64,000 nucleotides of DNA from Dyadobacter chenhuakuii (GCF_023821985.2 NZ_CP098805.1:1736001-1800000); one strand, 5' to 3'. Counted from the stretch's first letter, positions 45,724-55,714 are shown. The notes: generated by a model from the sequence alone, not told the origin. Made by a program: numbers and translations.

Positions 45724-46602
45724 TCAAACTTCCTTCACCATCCGGTCAAAAACGGCGCGCTGTTCCATCATGCTTTTCACTTTGTCATCGGGATTCGTGT
45801 GACATTCGAGCAGGACCCAGCCTTTGTAATTCATTTTTCCCAGATTGCTTAGCAGGTCTTTATAAGGATAATCCGTGCGATTCAGTTCGCGGACGTGGAT
45901 GGTGTCGCCGAACCATTTTTTTACAAGGTCGAAATTATGCTGGAAGCCGTCGCCGATCAGATCTTCCTTGTTGCAGTTCCAGCAAATCCTGGCATTGGGA
46001 TGGTCAGCAGCTTCCATGATCTGCTTGATATTTGGCAGTTCCTGTGTTTTTTCGCCATGCACTTCCAGCCTGATCTGCTGACCGAAGTCCTTCGCGTAAG
46101 AAGCCAGTTCATGCAATGCGGCACCGATTTGTGCCAGTGTTTTTTCAACGGGAACATCAGCATGAAGCGCATTGGGCTTCACCTTCACGCCCGAGCCACC
46201 CACATCAGCACTCAACCTGATAAACTGCTTCGTGCGTTCTATGGAAGCTTTCAATTTGGCCTGGTCCGGATAATCATATTGCTGGTTTGTACCGAGCCCT
46301 ATCAGCTCCACAGGGCTGTCGGCAAACTTCTTCTTTACTTCGGCACGTTCTGCCTTAGTGAGATCTGGCATTACTTTATGCGCGTGTTCGACGCGTAATT
46401 CAACGCCGTTTATTTTCGTATCCGAGCAGTTTTTGATCAATGTAGGCAGGTCCCAATCTTTTCCCCACAGATAAGTTACAAATCCAAGTTTGAAGTTCGC
46501 TTTGTTCCGGAACTCCGCCGCGCCCGCTTGCCCGTATACGACAGACGCGCCCGCAAGCAGGGATAACTCTTTCAGAAATGTCTTTCTGTCAATATAATTC
46601 AT
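45724..46602 (-). CDS. Sugar phosphate isomerase/epimerase (xylose isomerase-like TIM barrel)
   Basis: A 292-residue protein with an N-terminal Tat-like or export signal (DRKTFLKELSLLAGASVVYG), where the pair reads RK, not RR. The barrel follows (FKLGFVTYLWGKDWDLPTLI, INGVELRVEHAH, GGSGVKVKP, RLEVHGEK, RICWNCNKED, IHVRELN, WVLLECHT). It is a second member besides the gene at 21643. Its likely role is in keto-sugar or inositol conversion, but the reaction is unknown. ATG at 46602 is used; an ATG 24 bp upstream is possible. Confidence 0.85.
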   Translation of the reverse strand: MNYIDRKTFLKELSLLAGASVVYGQAGAAEFRNKANFKLGFVTYLWGKDWDLPTLIKNCSDTKINGVELRVEHAHKVMPDLTKAERAEVKKKFADSPVELIGLGTNQQYDYPDQAKLKASIERTKQFIRLSADVGGSGVKVKPNALHADVPVEKTLAQIGAALHELASYAKDFGQQIRLEVHGEKTQELPNIKQIMEAADHPNARICWNCNKEDLIGDGFQHNFDLVKKWFGDTIHVRELNRTDYPYKDLLSNLGKMNYKGWVLLECHTNPDDKVKSMMEQRAVFDRMVKEV

Positions 46603-46658
46603 GGGATCTGAGTTTTGGTTTGACATGATGGTAAAGCGCCACGCGTCGAAGTTCTACC

Positions 46659-47831
46659 TCATAACCCCGACACCGGTAGACCGCTGGGGACGCGCTCCGG
46701 AACGGATTTATCAAAATTATCGTCATTCAGCGCATTCAGAAACTCCACGATCCGGGAAATATCCCTGAAATTAACATCCATATCAGCCGCCAATGTATCG
46801 ATCTGGCTGGGCTTGACATTCGGGTTCGGGATTTTCCCGCCTGCAATGTCTTCGTAAAACTGCAAAACCTGTTCAAGCGTCGCGAACTTTCCGCTGTGCA
46901 TATAGGGGCCGGTGTAACGCAGGTTACGGAGTGAAGGCGTCCGGAAAGCGTAATCATTATTGGCGCCTGCGTCCGTTTCTTTCCTGTTTTGCGAATCCGG
47001 AACGCCCAGGGTATGCAGCTTGTAGTCCGACAGCATGGGACCGGAATGACATTTGGCACAGCCCGTTTTCAGAAAAAGATTCAGCCCTTCCTTCTCGCCG
47101 GTCGTTAATGCGCTGCTATCTCCGCGCATATACTGATCAAACCGCGAGTTATTGGCAATAAGCGTACGCTCGTAGGAAGCAATGGCTTTGGTCAAATTCA
47201 CGACATTAACAGGGTTCGCGTCCTCCCGGAATGCTTCGCGAAAGAGACTTTTATAAGCCGGGACTTTTTGGATCCGCGCCACAATCTGGTCGATCACTTT
47301 ATCTTCCGGGTAGGAATGTCCGCGCATTTCTTCCAATGTACGAACCGGAATAAGCGCCTGCTCTTCCAGACCCTTCGCCCGCAAATCCCAGAACATCGGC
47401 GCAGTCTCGGCATCATAACTTTCTCCATTTTTAATGCCGTTGAACGCTGTATTAACTATGCTCTGCGAGTTTCTCTTTACAAATGGTATGTCGTTCTTTT
47501 CCGAAAACTTCCTCTTACTGCCCGTTCCGTGGCCATTGACGCCGATCGACGTCTCCAAAAACTCCGCATAATTGAACTCGGGCTGGTGACAGGTTGCACA
47601 GGAAACATCTTTATTTCCCGACAGGATGGGATCAAAAAATAACAGTTTGCCCAACCGTATCTTTTCGGGAGTTGATTTGTTTCCGGGCGGATCTGTGACG
47701 TATTTGGGCAATGCCCCCAGCGCATCAATGGTCTCAACGGTTTTTTCTTTCTTATTTTTCAAAGGCCCGCGCTCTCCGCCGCACGAAATGCCGATAAAAG
47801 CGAGCCCTATTAAAAATAACAAAGAATGCAT
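46659..47831 (-). CDS. Di-haem cytochrome c peroxidase, lipoprotein
   Basis: A 390-residue lipoprotein (MHSLLFLIGLAFIGISC, Cys17). Two haem motifs are visible: CATCH near residue 95 and CAKCH near 260, the CcpA/MauG-type pattern. Downstream are FRTPSLRN and MHSGKF, which carry the conserved residues of the peroxidase. It reduces hydrogen peroxide in the periplasm. The start MHSLLF is preferred to a far-upstream ATG that lacks a signal sequence. Confidence 0.92.
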   Translation of the reverse strand: MHSLLFLIGLAFIGISCGGERGPLKNKKEKTVETIDALGALPKYVTDPPGNKSTPEKIRLGKLLFFDPILSGNKDVSCATCHQPEFNYAEFLETSIGVNGHGTGSKRKFSEKNDIPFVKRNSQSIVNTAFNGIKNGESYDAETAPMFWDLRAKGLEEQALIPVRTLEEMRGHSYPEDKVIDQIVARIQKVPAYKSLFREAFREDANPVNVVNLTKAIASYERTLIANNSRFDQYMRGDSSALTTGEKEGLNLFLKTGCAKCHSGPMLSDYKLHTLGVPDSQNRKETDAGANNDYAFRTPSLRNLRYTGPYMHSGKFATLEQVLQFYEDIAGGKIPNPNVKPSQIDTLAADMDVNFRDISRIVEFLNALNDDNFDKSVPERVPSGLPVSGL

Positions 47832-47861
47832 GCTTGGAAAACGCAGTTTAATTATATAAAA

Positions 47862-47869
47862 TACTTTTG
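47862..47869 (+). promoter_or_regulatory. Bacteroidota -7 box (TACTTTTG) before the Crp/Fnr gene
   Basis: TACTTTTG fits TAnnTTTG and lies 39 bp before the ATG of the Crp/Fnr gene, in the gap between two divergent genes. Confidence 0.45.
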
Positions 47870-47907
47870 GATTTAAATTTAAGGGAGATCTGCAAAAAGA
47901 CCAATTT

Positions 47908-48498
47908 ATGAGCGGAAACATAGAAGCCAAAGAAATTTTAAGGAAACATATCGCCCAGGCAGCCAGCCTCACCGACGAGCAGTTCGACTATTTCTTCTCC
48001 CATTTCAAATCCCTGTCGTGCAAAAAAGGCGAAGCGTTGATTCAGGCCGGAAAACCGGTTGTGCATGAATATTTTGTGATCTCAGGCTGCCTGAAAGCAT
48101 TTTTTGTCAACGACGACATCAAGACATACATTCTGCAATTTGCCATGCCCACCTGGTGGACATCGGATTACGCCGCCATGTACAACCATACAAACGCCAC
48201 CATTACAGTAGACTGCATTACCGACGCGGAAGTCCTTTGCCTTTCCAGTGACGACCGCGAAAGACTTTGCAGCGAACTGCACCAAATCGAACATTTCTTC
48301 CGGTGGCGCACAAACCGAGGTTATGTAGCCTCGCAAAAACGACTGCTTTCCTTCATGAACAATGATACCAAAGCACGTTATGAGGAGCTGCTCTCCTTAT
48401 ATCCGCAACTTTACAATCTTGTCCCCAAGCATCTCATCGCGGCATATCTCGGCGTCTCGCGCGAGACCCTCAGCCGCCTGTACAACCATCACAGATAG
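47908..48498 (+). CDS. Crp/Fnr family transcriptional regulator
   Basis: A 196-residue regulator: cyclic-nucleotide-binding-like jelly roll (EALIQAGKPVVHEYFVISGC, MPTWWTSDYAAMYN) and a C-terminal winged helix (YNLVPKHLIAAYLGVSRETLSRLYNHH). The key residues of cAMP binding are not all visible, as is common in Bacteroidota members. It lies divergent to the peroxidase gene and directly upstream of a CRP-type palindrome and an SDR remnant, so the SDR gene was probably its target. Confidence 0.9.
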   Translation: MSGNIEAKEILRKHIAQAASLTDEQFDYFFSHFKSLSCKKGEALIQAGKPVVHEYFVISGCLKAFFVNDDIKTYILQFAMPTWWTSDYAAMYNHTNATITVDCITDAEVLCLSSDDRERLCSELHQIEHFFRWRTNRGYVASQKRLLSFMNNDTKARYEELLSLYPQLYNLVPKHLIAAYLGVSRETLSRLYNHHR

Positions 48499-48510
48499 GA
48501 ACTTACATTT

Positions 48511-48526
48511 TGTGATCTAGGTCACG
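48511..48526 (+). promoter_or_regulatory. Crp-type palindrome (TGTGA-N6-TCAC)
   Basis: TGTGATCTAGGTCACG fits the classical Crp site TGTGA-N6-TCACA with one mismatch at the end. It lies 12 bp after the Crp/Fnr stop codon and about 24 bp before a -7-like TACTTTG (48550-48556) that leads into the SDR remnant. Confidence 0.55.
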
Positions 48527-48553
48527 TAACAGGCGCCTTCCGGCAGACTTACT

Positions 48554-48799
48554 TTGTGTCATCATCGCCACATTGTTTTGGAAAGCGGGCATAATGTTGT
48601 CATTAACGCCGCAAACGAAGTAAATTTGAACGCAACATATCAGGAACTGGGCCGTCACGACCGGCTGCACTTGGTTGATCGCATTGGTGAGAAAAGTGAT
48701 GTTGCGGAGCTGGCACTTTACCTGGCAGGAAGCAACTTTGTAACGGGCGAAATCATCAATCTGGATGGCGGTCACGTTGCGGGACATCATTTGGGTTAA
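48554..48799 (+). pseudogene. SDR family oxidoreductase, N-terminal and internal parts deleted
   Basis: An 81-codon open stretch joins two parts of an SDR: an early piece (LESGHNVVINAANE, like the second strand and helix of the Rossmann fold) and the C-terminal end (RIGEKSDVAELALYLAGSNF, then VTGEIINLDGGHVAGH). About 150 residues between, including the catalytic YxxxK, and the very N-terminus with the TGxxxGxG motif are missing. It is too short for an enzyme. It sits next to the Crp/Fnr gene and the Crp-type site. Confidence 0.75.
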
Positions 48800-48828
48800 G
48801 GAACGTTTAATATTAAGTGTCTGAAAAA

Positions 48829-49893
48829 ATGGAAAACCGAACAAGAATAACGGAGCTTCTGGGGATTCAATATCCGATTTTACAAGGGCCGATGGGCGGC
48901 GGGTTTTCAAATGCCGCGCTTACGGCGGCAGTGTCAAATGCAGGCGGGCTGGGTAGTTTTGGCGCTTATACGCTTACTCCTGAACAGATTTTGGCCGTGG
49001 ATAAGGAGATTAAATCAAAGACCAACAAGCCTTACAATATCAACCTTTGGGTTTCGGATGTGGACCAAAGCCTGGAAAATTTTCCGGCAGAAAAGCTGGA
49101 AAAAGTAAAGCAGCTTTTTAAGCCCTATTTCGATTCGCTGGGTATTCCGCTTCCGGATTTAGACACGAACATTCCTTCCAAATTCCTGAAACAAGTGGAA
49201 GCAGTTTTCGAAGCGCGGCCTGCGGTTTTCAGCTTCATTTTTGGCATTCCGTCCAAAGATATACTCGATGAGGCGTGCAAAATGGGCATTAAAACCGTTG
49301 GCGCGGCGACCACGCTGGACGAAGCATTGGCGCTGGAACAAGCCGGTGTCGATGCCATAGTTGCATCCGGTTTCGAAGCTGGCGGCCACAGGCCTTCGTT
49401 TCTGAAACCGGCCCCGGAGTCACTAACAGGCACATTTGCACTTATTCAGCATTTGAAAGCCAAGATCAAAACACCCATTATAGCAGCAGGTGGCATTGCG
49501 GACGGTGCCGGCATTAGGGCCGCATTGACCCTGGGTGCCAACGCCGCTCAACTCGGAACTGCGTTTCTGGTGACCGACGAATCCAATGCTACCCCCGCGC
49601 ATAGGGCCATGCTTCTTTCGGACGAGTCGCGTTACACTGTTCTTTCCAAATCGCTCACGGGCCGCATGGGACGGATGATCCGTAACCGCGTTACCGAAGA
49701 AGTTCCCTACGCAACCGAAGTGCTTCCGTTTCCGTTGCAGTCACGCTTCATGGGACCGTTGCGGGAAGCAGCGCTGGCGCAGGGACGAACGGATCTCAGT
49801 ATTTTTTGGTCGGGCCAGAATGCCGTTAATCTAAAACCTGGAAGTGCGGAGCAGCTCATGCAATCGCTGATCAATGAGGCATTTGCGCATTAA
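48829..49893 (+). CDS. Nitronate monooxygenase (2-nitropropane dioxygenase family)
   Basis: A 354-residue FMN-dependent TIM-barrel enzyme. It starts with LLGIQYPILQGPMGGG, then SNAGGLGSFGAYTL, INLWVSD, GVDAIVASGFEAGGHRPSF with the catalytic-region histidine, and the FMN phosphate-binding IIAAGGIADGAGIRAALTLGA. It oxidises alkyl nitronates such as propionate-3-nitronate. An in-frame GTG lies 12 bp upstream; the ATG is preferred. It lies 29 bp after the SDR remnant. Confidence 0.93.
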   Translation: MENRTRITELLGIQYPILQGPMGGGFSNAALTAAVSNAGGLGSFGAYTLTPEQILAVDKEIKSKTNKPYNINLWVSDVDQSLENFPAEKLEKVKQLFKPYFDSLGIPLPDLDTNIPSKFLKQVEAVFEARPAVFSFIFGIPSKDILDEACKMGIKTVGAATTLDEALALEQAGVDAIVASGFEAGGHRPSFLKPAPESLTGTFALIQHLKAKIKTPIIAAGGIADGAGIRAALTLGANAAQLGTAFLVTDESNATPAHRAMLLSDESRYTVLSKSLTGRMGRMIRNRVTEEVPYATEVLPFPLQSRFMGPLREAALAQGRTDLSIFWSGQNAVNLKPGSAEQLMQSLINEAFAH

Positions 49894-50045
49894 ATGCCGT
49901 TTACATTGTTGGTGAGGCCTCTCGTTCAGTAATATTTTGCGGAAAAATAGAACATTGGGTAGAAGTAATCTGGATTGATTCCCTAATTTTGACGTGTGCA
50001 GATTTGCTGTATATTAGTCATGTTAAACAACTTAATCCTAATGCT

Positions 50046-50420
50046 ATGTTGAAAGTAAAGTTCTTCTTCCTTGCGATTTTCGCAATCAGTATGTTTTCAG
50101 TGCAGGCCCACGGCACTTTAAAAGCCAATGACCTTGTGGGAAGCTGGAAATACACAGTGACCAATGTTCCGCCTGAATATGAAACCGGCGTAATGACTTT
50201 TGAGGAAAAAGATGGTAAGCTAAGCGGCACGCTTGGTTCCACGGAAAAAATGGAAATGAAAGAATTGGTGGTTGATCAGGGAAAAATAACATTCAAACTG
50301 GATTTTCAGGGCGGCTTGCTCAATGTTACCCTGATGCAGGAGGGCGAGTCGTTGAAAGGAACCATTGTTTCACAGGACGGCGAATTCCCGATCACCGCTG
50401 TTAAGGAAGCAAAAAACTGA
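50046..50420 (+). CDS. Small secreted protein of unknown function
   Basis: A 124-residue protein with a signal peptide (MLKVKFFFLAIFAISMFSVQA). The mature part is a small all-beta domain with a DLVGSWKYTV start, KLSGTLGSTEKMEM and LLNVTLMQEGESLKGTIVS, reminiscent of lipocalin-like folds. No family can be named with confidence. It is followed by a strong terminator and lies upstream of the SusC gene. Confidence 0.6.
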   Translation: MLKVKFFFLAIFAISMFSVQAHGTLKANDLVGSWKYTVTNVPPEYETGVMTFEEKDGKLSGTLGSTEKMEMKELVVDQGKITFKLDFQGGLLNVTLMQEGESLKGTIVSQDGEFPITAVKEAKN

Positions 50421-50467
50421 TCCTGATTTGATAATGAACTGATTCTGATTTAGTTTAGATGAAGTAT

Positions 50468-50510
50468 AAAACCCCGGCCAGAGCGCGTCTCTTGCCGGGG
50501 TTTTTGTTTT
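50468..50510 (+). terminator. Rho-independent terminator
   Basis: An 11-bp stem built on AAAACCCCGGC / GCCGGGGTTTT is followed by TTTTTG and TTTT. It lies 47 bp after the stop of the small secreted protein gene. Confidence 0.85.
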
Positions 50511-50633
50511 AATAAACTACTTTATACTTAGTTAACTTCGGATGTAAGGGTAGAAATGTAGCATTTCGTCTGGAAATATTGATATAGCGAAGCTGAATGC
50601 GAGCTAATGTGAAACATTTCCTAACCCAAACAA

Positions 50634-53600
50634 ATGAGAAAAGGATATACAGTATTCCTTCGACCTGTGATGACGGGAAGTATGCTGCTAGCGCTGCTAC
50701 TGCCCCCTGCAATGGCCATCAACGTGCCTAAAAACCGGAAAGTCGGTTCCCATCACACCATCGACAAGGCAATTTCCGGGAGGATTTTGTCAAAAGAAGA
50801 CAACTCGCCCATCCCGGGCGTGACTGTTGTGGTTAAAGGCACAACAAACGGCACCACCACCGACGTTGACGGCAAGTACCAGATCAATGTGCCTGCGAAC
50901 AGCTCCGTACTCGTGTTTTCCGCCGTTGGTTATCTCACACAAGAAAAAGAAGTGGGAACAGCCAGCGTGGTAGACATTACCTTATCAACTGATCAGAAAA
51001 CGCTCGAAGAAGTGGTCGTGGTTGGTTACGGAACACAAAAGAAACGCGACCTTACCGGCGCCGTTTCGCAGATCAGCGCCACGAAGCTTGAAAACGAAAA
51101 TCCGCAGTCTGTACAGGATGTTCTGAGAGGAAATATTCCTGGGATGAACGTTGGGTTTTCGGCATCTGCAAAAGGCGGTGGTAATGTAGGTGTGCGTGGT
51201 GCCAACTCCCTGACTGCGGGATCGTCACCACTCGTCGTTCTGGACGGAGCGATCTATTATGGTGGTCTGGAAGACATTAACCCTAATGACATTGAGACAG
51301 TTGACGTTTTAAAGGACGCCAGCTCGGCTGCTGTTTTTGGTGCAAAAGCAGCCAGTGGTGTGATTCTTGTGACCACCAAAAAAGGAAAAGAAGGTAAAAC
51401 GATCATCAATGTAAACACCAACATTGGTTTTGCCGAAGTCGCTCAAAATCAAGAAGTACTGAGTCCGGACGGTTTTCTCACTTGGCGCGGCGAGGTGATG
51501 CGTAACATTAATGCAGCCGCTCAGCCAAGTCGTTTTACAAATCCCAACAACCTGCCCGCAGGCGTAACAGTGGACCAATGGCTCGCATTTGACGGATCTG
51601 CCGGTGACCCGGAAACCATCTGGCTGCAACGACTTGGTTTACAATCTGTTGAAATAAAAAATTACAAAGAAGGCCGCAGCGTGGACTGGTATAACAAGAT
51701 CTATCAAAAAGCCTTGCGCCAGGATCATACGATCAGTCTTTCGGGCAAAAATGACAAGGTATCTTACTATATGTCATTGGGTTACCTTAATAATGAAGGG
51801 ATTGTTGTAGGCGATAAGTACAGCACGATCCGCGCCCGGATCAACCTGGAAGGAAAAGTGAACAAATTTCTGACCGTCGGGATCAATACTCAGTTTGCAG
51901 ACCGTGACGAAAGCCAGGTTCCTGTTGACTATAACCTCGCTCCCAACCTCTCACCTTGGGGATCGGAGTTTAATCCGGACGGGACTTACAAATGGCGGCC
52001 CAATGAGGAGGCCAGCGGAGGAAACCACCCCTACTACGCCCCGAGCTTCACCGACCGCGACAAAGGTTCTACGACCATTAACAATGTAATTTTTGCGAAA
52101 GTCGGCCTGCCATTCGGCATTACTTATCAGGCGAATTTTACGCCGAGATTTGAATTTTATCACCGCTATAATGCGGAGTCTTCCAAGCACGCGGAATGGG
52201 CAGCAGAGGGTGGCCGCGCTTCACGCCGGAACACGAAAACCATCAACTGGCAAATCGACAACATCCTGAAGTGGAACAAGACCATTGCCGAAAAGCACAA
52301 CATCGATGTAACGCTGCTCGCTAATGCTGAACGTTTCAGAAGGTGGGACGACAGCACATCGAACAAGGGCTTTGCACCAACGGACATTTTGGGTTACCAC
52401 AACATTGGCGGCGGTAGTGCGCCTATCATGTGGAGCAATGATGAAACCAGCACTGCGGATGCGTTAATGGCGCGTTTATTCTATTCGTTTAAAGACCGTT
52501 ACATGGTGACGCTTTCAACCAGAAGGGACGGTTACTCAGCATTCGGACAAAAAAATCCGAGAGCACTTTTCTCCTCAGCCGCATTGGGATGGGTGTTTAC
52601 GGATGAGCCCTTCTTTAAAGTGAGCTGGCTGAATTATGGTAAGTTACGTGTCTCCTACGGAAGCAACGGGAACAGGGACATCGGACGTTACGATGCATTA
52701 TCCAACCTGGCGACAGGCAAATATCTGCACGTAAATTCAGGCGGGACGGTGGTTCAGGTGAGCCAGCTGTATGTAGACCGGATGCAAAACCCTAACCTGA
52801 AATGGGAGCGCACCAACTCACTCAATTTGGGTCTCGATTTTGCGCTGTTTAACACCATCATTGACGGTAGCCTGGAACTTTACAAATCCTCAACCAAAGA
52901 TCTGCTCGTAAAAAGAGCGCTTCCCAATGTGCTGGGTTTCGATTTTGTATTGGACAACTTAGGGCAAGTGGATAATAAAGGATTGGAACTGAGCTTGAAT
53001 TCGAACAATATGAAGCGCGAAAACTTCTCATGGCGCTCCACACTGAATGTTCAGATGAACCGCAACAAGATCGCCAAGCTGTATGGAAATATGGTTGATG
53101 TGAAAGATGCCTCAGGAAATGTAACGGGACAAAAAGAAGCCGACGATATCACTAACAAATGGTTTATCGGCCATGCGGTGGACGAGCTTTGGAACTACAA
53201 AGTGCTGGGTGTATGGCAAACCGAAGAAGCGGATGCGGCTGCCAAATACGGAGTTAAACCCGGAGACCATAAGATCCTGGATGTAAATAATGATGGAAAA
53301 TATACCAATGATGACAAGGTTTTCCAGGGTTACAAATCCCCAAGGGTAAGGCTAACATTCCGTAACGAGTTCAAACTCTTCAAAAACTTCGATGCGTCAT
53401 TTATGATGTATTCATATCTGGGACAAAAAGGTGAGTTCAACCAAATGAAGAACCGTCCCGGATTTCCTGACCGTTCGAGCTCGTATGTATTCCCTTACTG
53501 GACCGCTGAAAACCGCAATAACGAATGGGCACGCCTGTATTCAAGCGAAGGATCGGCAACCGGTTACGCCGTTTACCGCAGCAAATCATTCCTCCGTTTT

Positions 53601-53819
53601 GAAAGCTTAGCACTGGCTTATACGATCCCGAAGAATATTGTGCAGAAGGTTAACATTCAGAACCTGCGCATCTATGGCAACGTGCGTAACCTGGGTTACT
53701 TATCGAGCTGGAGTTTCTGGGATCCGGAAAACGGAACGGATAACGACAAGAACACGAACCTCGACATTTCCGTGCCGAGTCCGCGCATTTTCACATTGGG
53801 TCTGGATATAACCCTGTAA
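50634..53819 (+). CDS. SusC/RagA-family TonB-linked outer-membrane receptor
   Basis: A 1061-residue receptor. It has a signal peptide (LLALLLPPAMA), a CarboxypepD_reg-like domain (ISGRILSKEDNSPIPGVTVVV), a TonB box/plug region (LEEVVVVGYGTQKKRDLTGAV, VQDVLRGNIPGMNV) and a large beta-barrel to the C-terminal LGLDITL. It lacks an STN domain, so it is not of the FecA-type signalling receptors. With the SusD partner 24 bp downstream it imports oligomers, most often glycans. No CAZyme is adjacent, so the ligand is unknown; the length is at the short end for the family. Confidence 0.95.
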   Translation: MRKGYTVFLRPVMTGSMLLALLLPPAMAINVPKNRKVGSHHTIDKAISGRILSKEDNSPIPGVTVVVKGTTNGTTTDVDGKYQINVPANSSVLVFSAVGYLTQEKEVGTASVVDITLSTDQKTLEEVVVVGYGTQKKRDLTGAVSQISATKLENENPQSVQDVLRGNIPGMNVGFSASAKGGGNVGVRGANSLTAGSSPLVVLDGAIYYGGLEDINPNDIETVDVLKDASSAAVFGAKAASGVILVTTKKGKEGKTIINVNTNIGFAEVAQNQEVLSPDGFLTWRGEVMRNINAAAQPSRFTNPNNLPAGVTVDQWLAFDGSAGDPETIWLQRLGLQSVEIKNYKEGRSVDWYNKIYQKALRQDHTISLSGKNDKVSYYMSLGYLNNEGIVVGDKYSTIRARINLEGKVNKFLTVGINTQFADRDESQVPVDYNLAPNLSPWGSEFNPDGTYKWRPNEEASGGNHPYYAPSFTDRDKGSTTINNVIFAKVGLPFGITYQANFTPRFEFYHRYNAESSKHAEWAAEGGRASRRNTKTINWQIDNILKWNKTIAEKHNIDVTLLANAERFRRWDDSTSNKGFAPTDILGYHNIGGGSAPIMWSNDETSTADALMARLFYSFKDRYMVTLSTRRDGYSAFGQKNPRALFSSAALGWVFTDEPFFKVSWLNYGKLRVSYGSNGNRDIGRYDALSNLATGKYLHVNSGGTVVQVSQLYVDRMQNPNLKWERTNSLNLGLDFALFNTIIDGSLELYKSSTKDLLVKRALPNVLGFDFVLDNLGQVDNKGLELSLNSNNMKRENFSWRSTLNVQMNRNKIAKLYGNMVDVKDASGNVTGQKEADDITNKWFIGHAVDELWNYKVLGVWQTEEADAAAKYGVKPGDHKILDVNNDGKYTNDDKVFQGYKSPRVRLTFRNEFKLFKNFDASFMMYSYLGQKGEFNQMKNRPGFPDRSSSYVFPYWTAENRNNEWARLYSSEGSATGYAVYRSKSFLRFESLALAYTIPKNIVQKVNIQNLRIYGNVRNLGYLSSWSFWDPENGTDNDKNTNLDISVPSPRIFTLGLDITL

Positions 53820-53843
53820 TATTCTCTTACAAAAATTGACGAA

Positions 53844-55676
53844 ATGAAAACGATATATAACAGATCAAAACAAATATTTGCACCTGCGCTGATTGCCAGC
53901 TGCATGACAATGGTCGCCTGCCAAAAAGACTGGCTTGCACCCGAGCCGCTCTCTTTTTACAATCCCGACATTACATTTAATGATCCGGCTGGCTTACGCG
54001 CAACATTGGTTGCCTGCGAGCGGAATATGCGACTTGAATGGTATGGCGATGCACCCCCGATGGTGACCGAAGCTGTGTTTTCGGACATTGCCGTAGAAGG
54101 AACAACAGACAAATCGGGCCCGGCTCAAAACCTGAACCTGCTGATTACCCCCGATGCGCAGCTCAACCATATCGACTACAACCGTATCGGCTGGTACTGG
54201 ATTGAAGGCTTTAAGGGGATCAAATATGCAAATGTGGCCATATCCCGCATTGATCAGCCCACTTACAAGAGCGAACAGGAGAAAAATGAGATTCTTGGTG
54301 CCGCATATTTCCACCGCGCCGCACGCTATTACCGGCTTACCCAGCAGTTTGGTGATGTACCATTGATTCTGGACGAAGTCATTGGTCCTAAGCTCGACTT
54401 CCAATCGACGAAGCGGGAAGTGATTTTGAAGAAAATGAAGGAAGATCTGGAATTTGCCGAAAAATGGGTTCCGGTCGTGACCGACAAAGGATCGGTTAAC
54501 AGAGGTTCCGTAAGCCATTTGCTGACCAAGATCAACCTGGCATTGGGCTTGTTTGATGATGCCATCAAGTCCGCCAGTAACGTGATCGACGGGGGCACGC
54601 ACAAGCTGATGACCAGCCGTTTTGGAGTGGACGCGAGCAAAGCAAACCGCAATGTGATCTGGGATTTGCACCGCCCCGCGAACAAGGCCTTAGGCGCCAA
54701 TACCGAAGGCTTAATGCTTGTGATTGACCGCATTAACATGGATGGAAATGTTCCGGAGGGCATTCAGATCATGCGCAACACCGTTCCGTTTTGGCATAAT
54801 AACATTAATACACCGGCTGGTAACCGGGGCACCATTGACACGTATGGCATCGAAATCGACCAGATCACGACAATTGGTCGCGGGATCGGACGTGTGCGTC
54901 CTACTTATTATTCGCAGGACGGTGTTTGGGATGATAAAAAAGATTTGCGCCACGCGCCGGGAAACTGGACGCGTATGGAAGACATCATTTACAATAACCC
55001 GGCTATCAAGGCTAATGATCCTTTTTATGGCAAAAACCTGCAATTCCGCAATGCATCTGGTGCAGTACTAACCATTGACACGATCCGCTGCTGGTTCGAC
55101 TGGCCGAATTACAAATTGTTCGTCGAAGATCCGCAACGCATTCAGCCACAAGGCGGAAACACCGATTGGTACGTTTTCCGCCTGGCCGAAACTTACTTGC
55201 TAAGGGCAGAAGCCTATGCTTGGAAAGGTGATTTGGTAAAAGCAGCAGCAGATGTGAATGCCGTACGCACGCGTGCCAATTGCAGCCCGCTTGCACCCAC
55301 GAAAATCAACATTGGCACGATCCTGGACGAGCGTGCGCGTGAACTGTATTTCGAAGAACCGCGTAAAACCGAACTGACCCGCGTAGCCTACATTTTCGCC
55401 ATGACCGGGAAACCCGCACCGAACGGCAAGACCTACAACATGGAAAGCTTCTCTGACAACAACTATTACTATGACCGCGTCATGGAGAAAAGCGATTTTT
55501 ACAACAAAGGCGTGAAAACGCGCCACGCAGATGAATACACCATGAGCCCATATCACGTGCTATGGCCTGTGCCTCAGTCTGCTATCGATGGTAATGTCCA
55601 GGGACGGATCAACCAGAACAAAGGTTACAATGGTTTTCAGAACAATGTTCCTGCATTAACTTCCATTCCGGAATAA
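53844..55676 (+). CDS. SusD/RagB-family nutrient-binding lipoprotein
   Basis: A 610-residue surface lipoprotein with lipobox (MTMVAC, Cys26). The SusD fold is shown by GLRATLVACERNMRLEWYGDA, ILGAAYFHRAARYYRLTQQFGDVPLI (TPR-like helix), WYVFRLAETYLLRAEAYAWKGD and ILDERARELYFEEPRKTELTR near the C-terminus. It caps the SusC pore and captures the ligand. It follows SusC by 24 bp in one operon and is ended by a hairpin terminator. Confidence 0.95.
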   Translation: MKTIYNRSKQIFAPALIASCMTMVACQKDWLAPEPLSFYNPDITFNDPAGLRATLVACERNMRLEWYGDAPPMVTEAVFSDIAVEGTTDKSGPAQNLNLLITPDAQLNHIDYNRIGWYWIEGFKGIKYANVAISRIDQPTYKSEQEKNEILGAAYFHRAARYYRLTQQFGDVPLILDEVIGPKLDFQSTKREVILKKMKEDLEFAEKWVPVVTDKGSVNRGSVSHLLTKINLALGLFDDAIKSASNVIDGGTHKLMTSRFGVDASKANRNVIWDLHRPANKALGANTEGLMLVIDRINMDGNVPEGIQIMRNTVPFWHNNINTPAGNRGTIDTYGIEIDQITTIGRGIGRVRPTYYSQDGVWDDKKDLRHAPGNWTRMEDIIYNNPAIKANDPFYGKNLQFRNASGAVLTIDTIRCWFDWPNYKLFVEDPQRIQPQGGNTDWYVFRLAETYLLRAEAYAWKGDLVKAAADVNAVRTRANCSPLAPTKINIGTILDERARELYFEEPRKTELTRVAYIFAMTGKPAPNGKTYNMESFSDNNYYYDRVMEKSDFYNKGVKTRHADEYTMSPYHVLWPVPQSAIDGNVQGRINQNKGYNGFQNNVPALTSIPE

Positions 55677-55714
55677 GGATAAAATCTCAATAGTTAAACA
55701 TAAATAGTGCTTTC

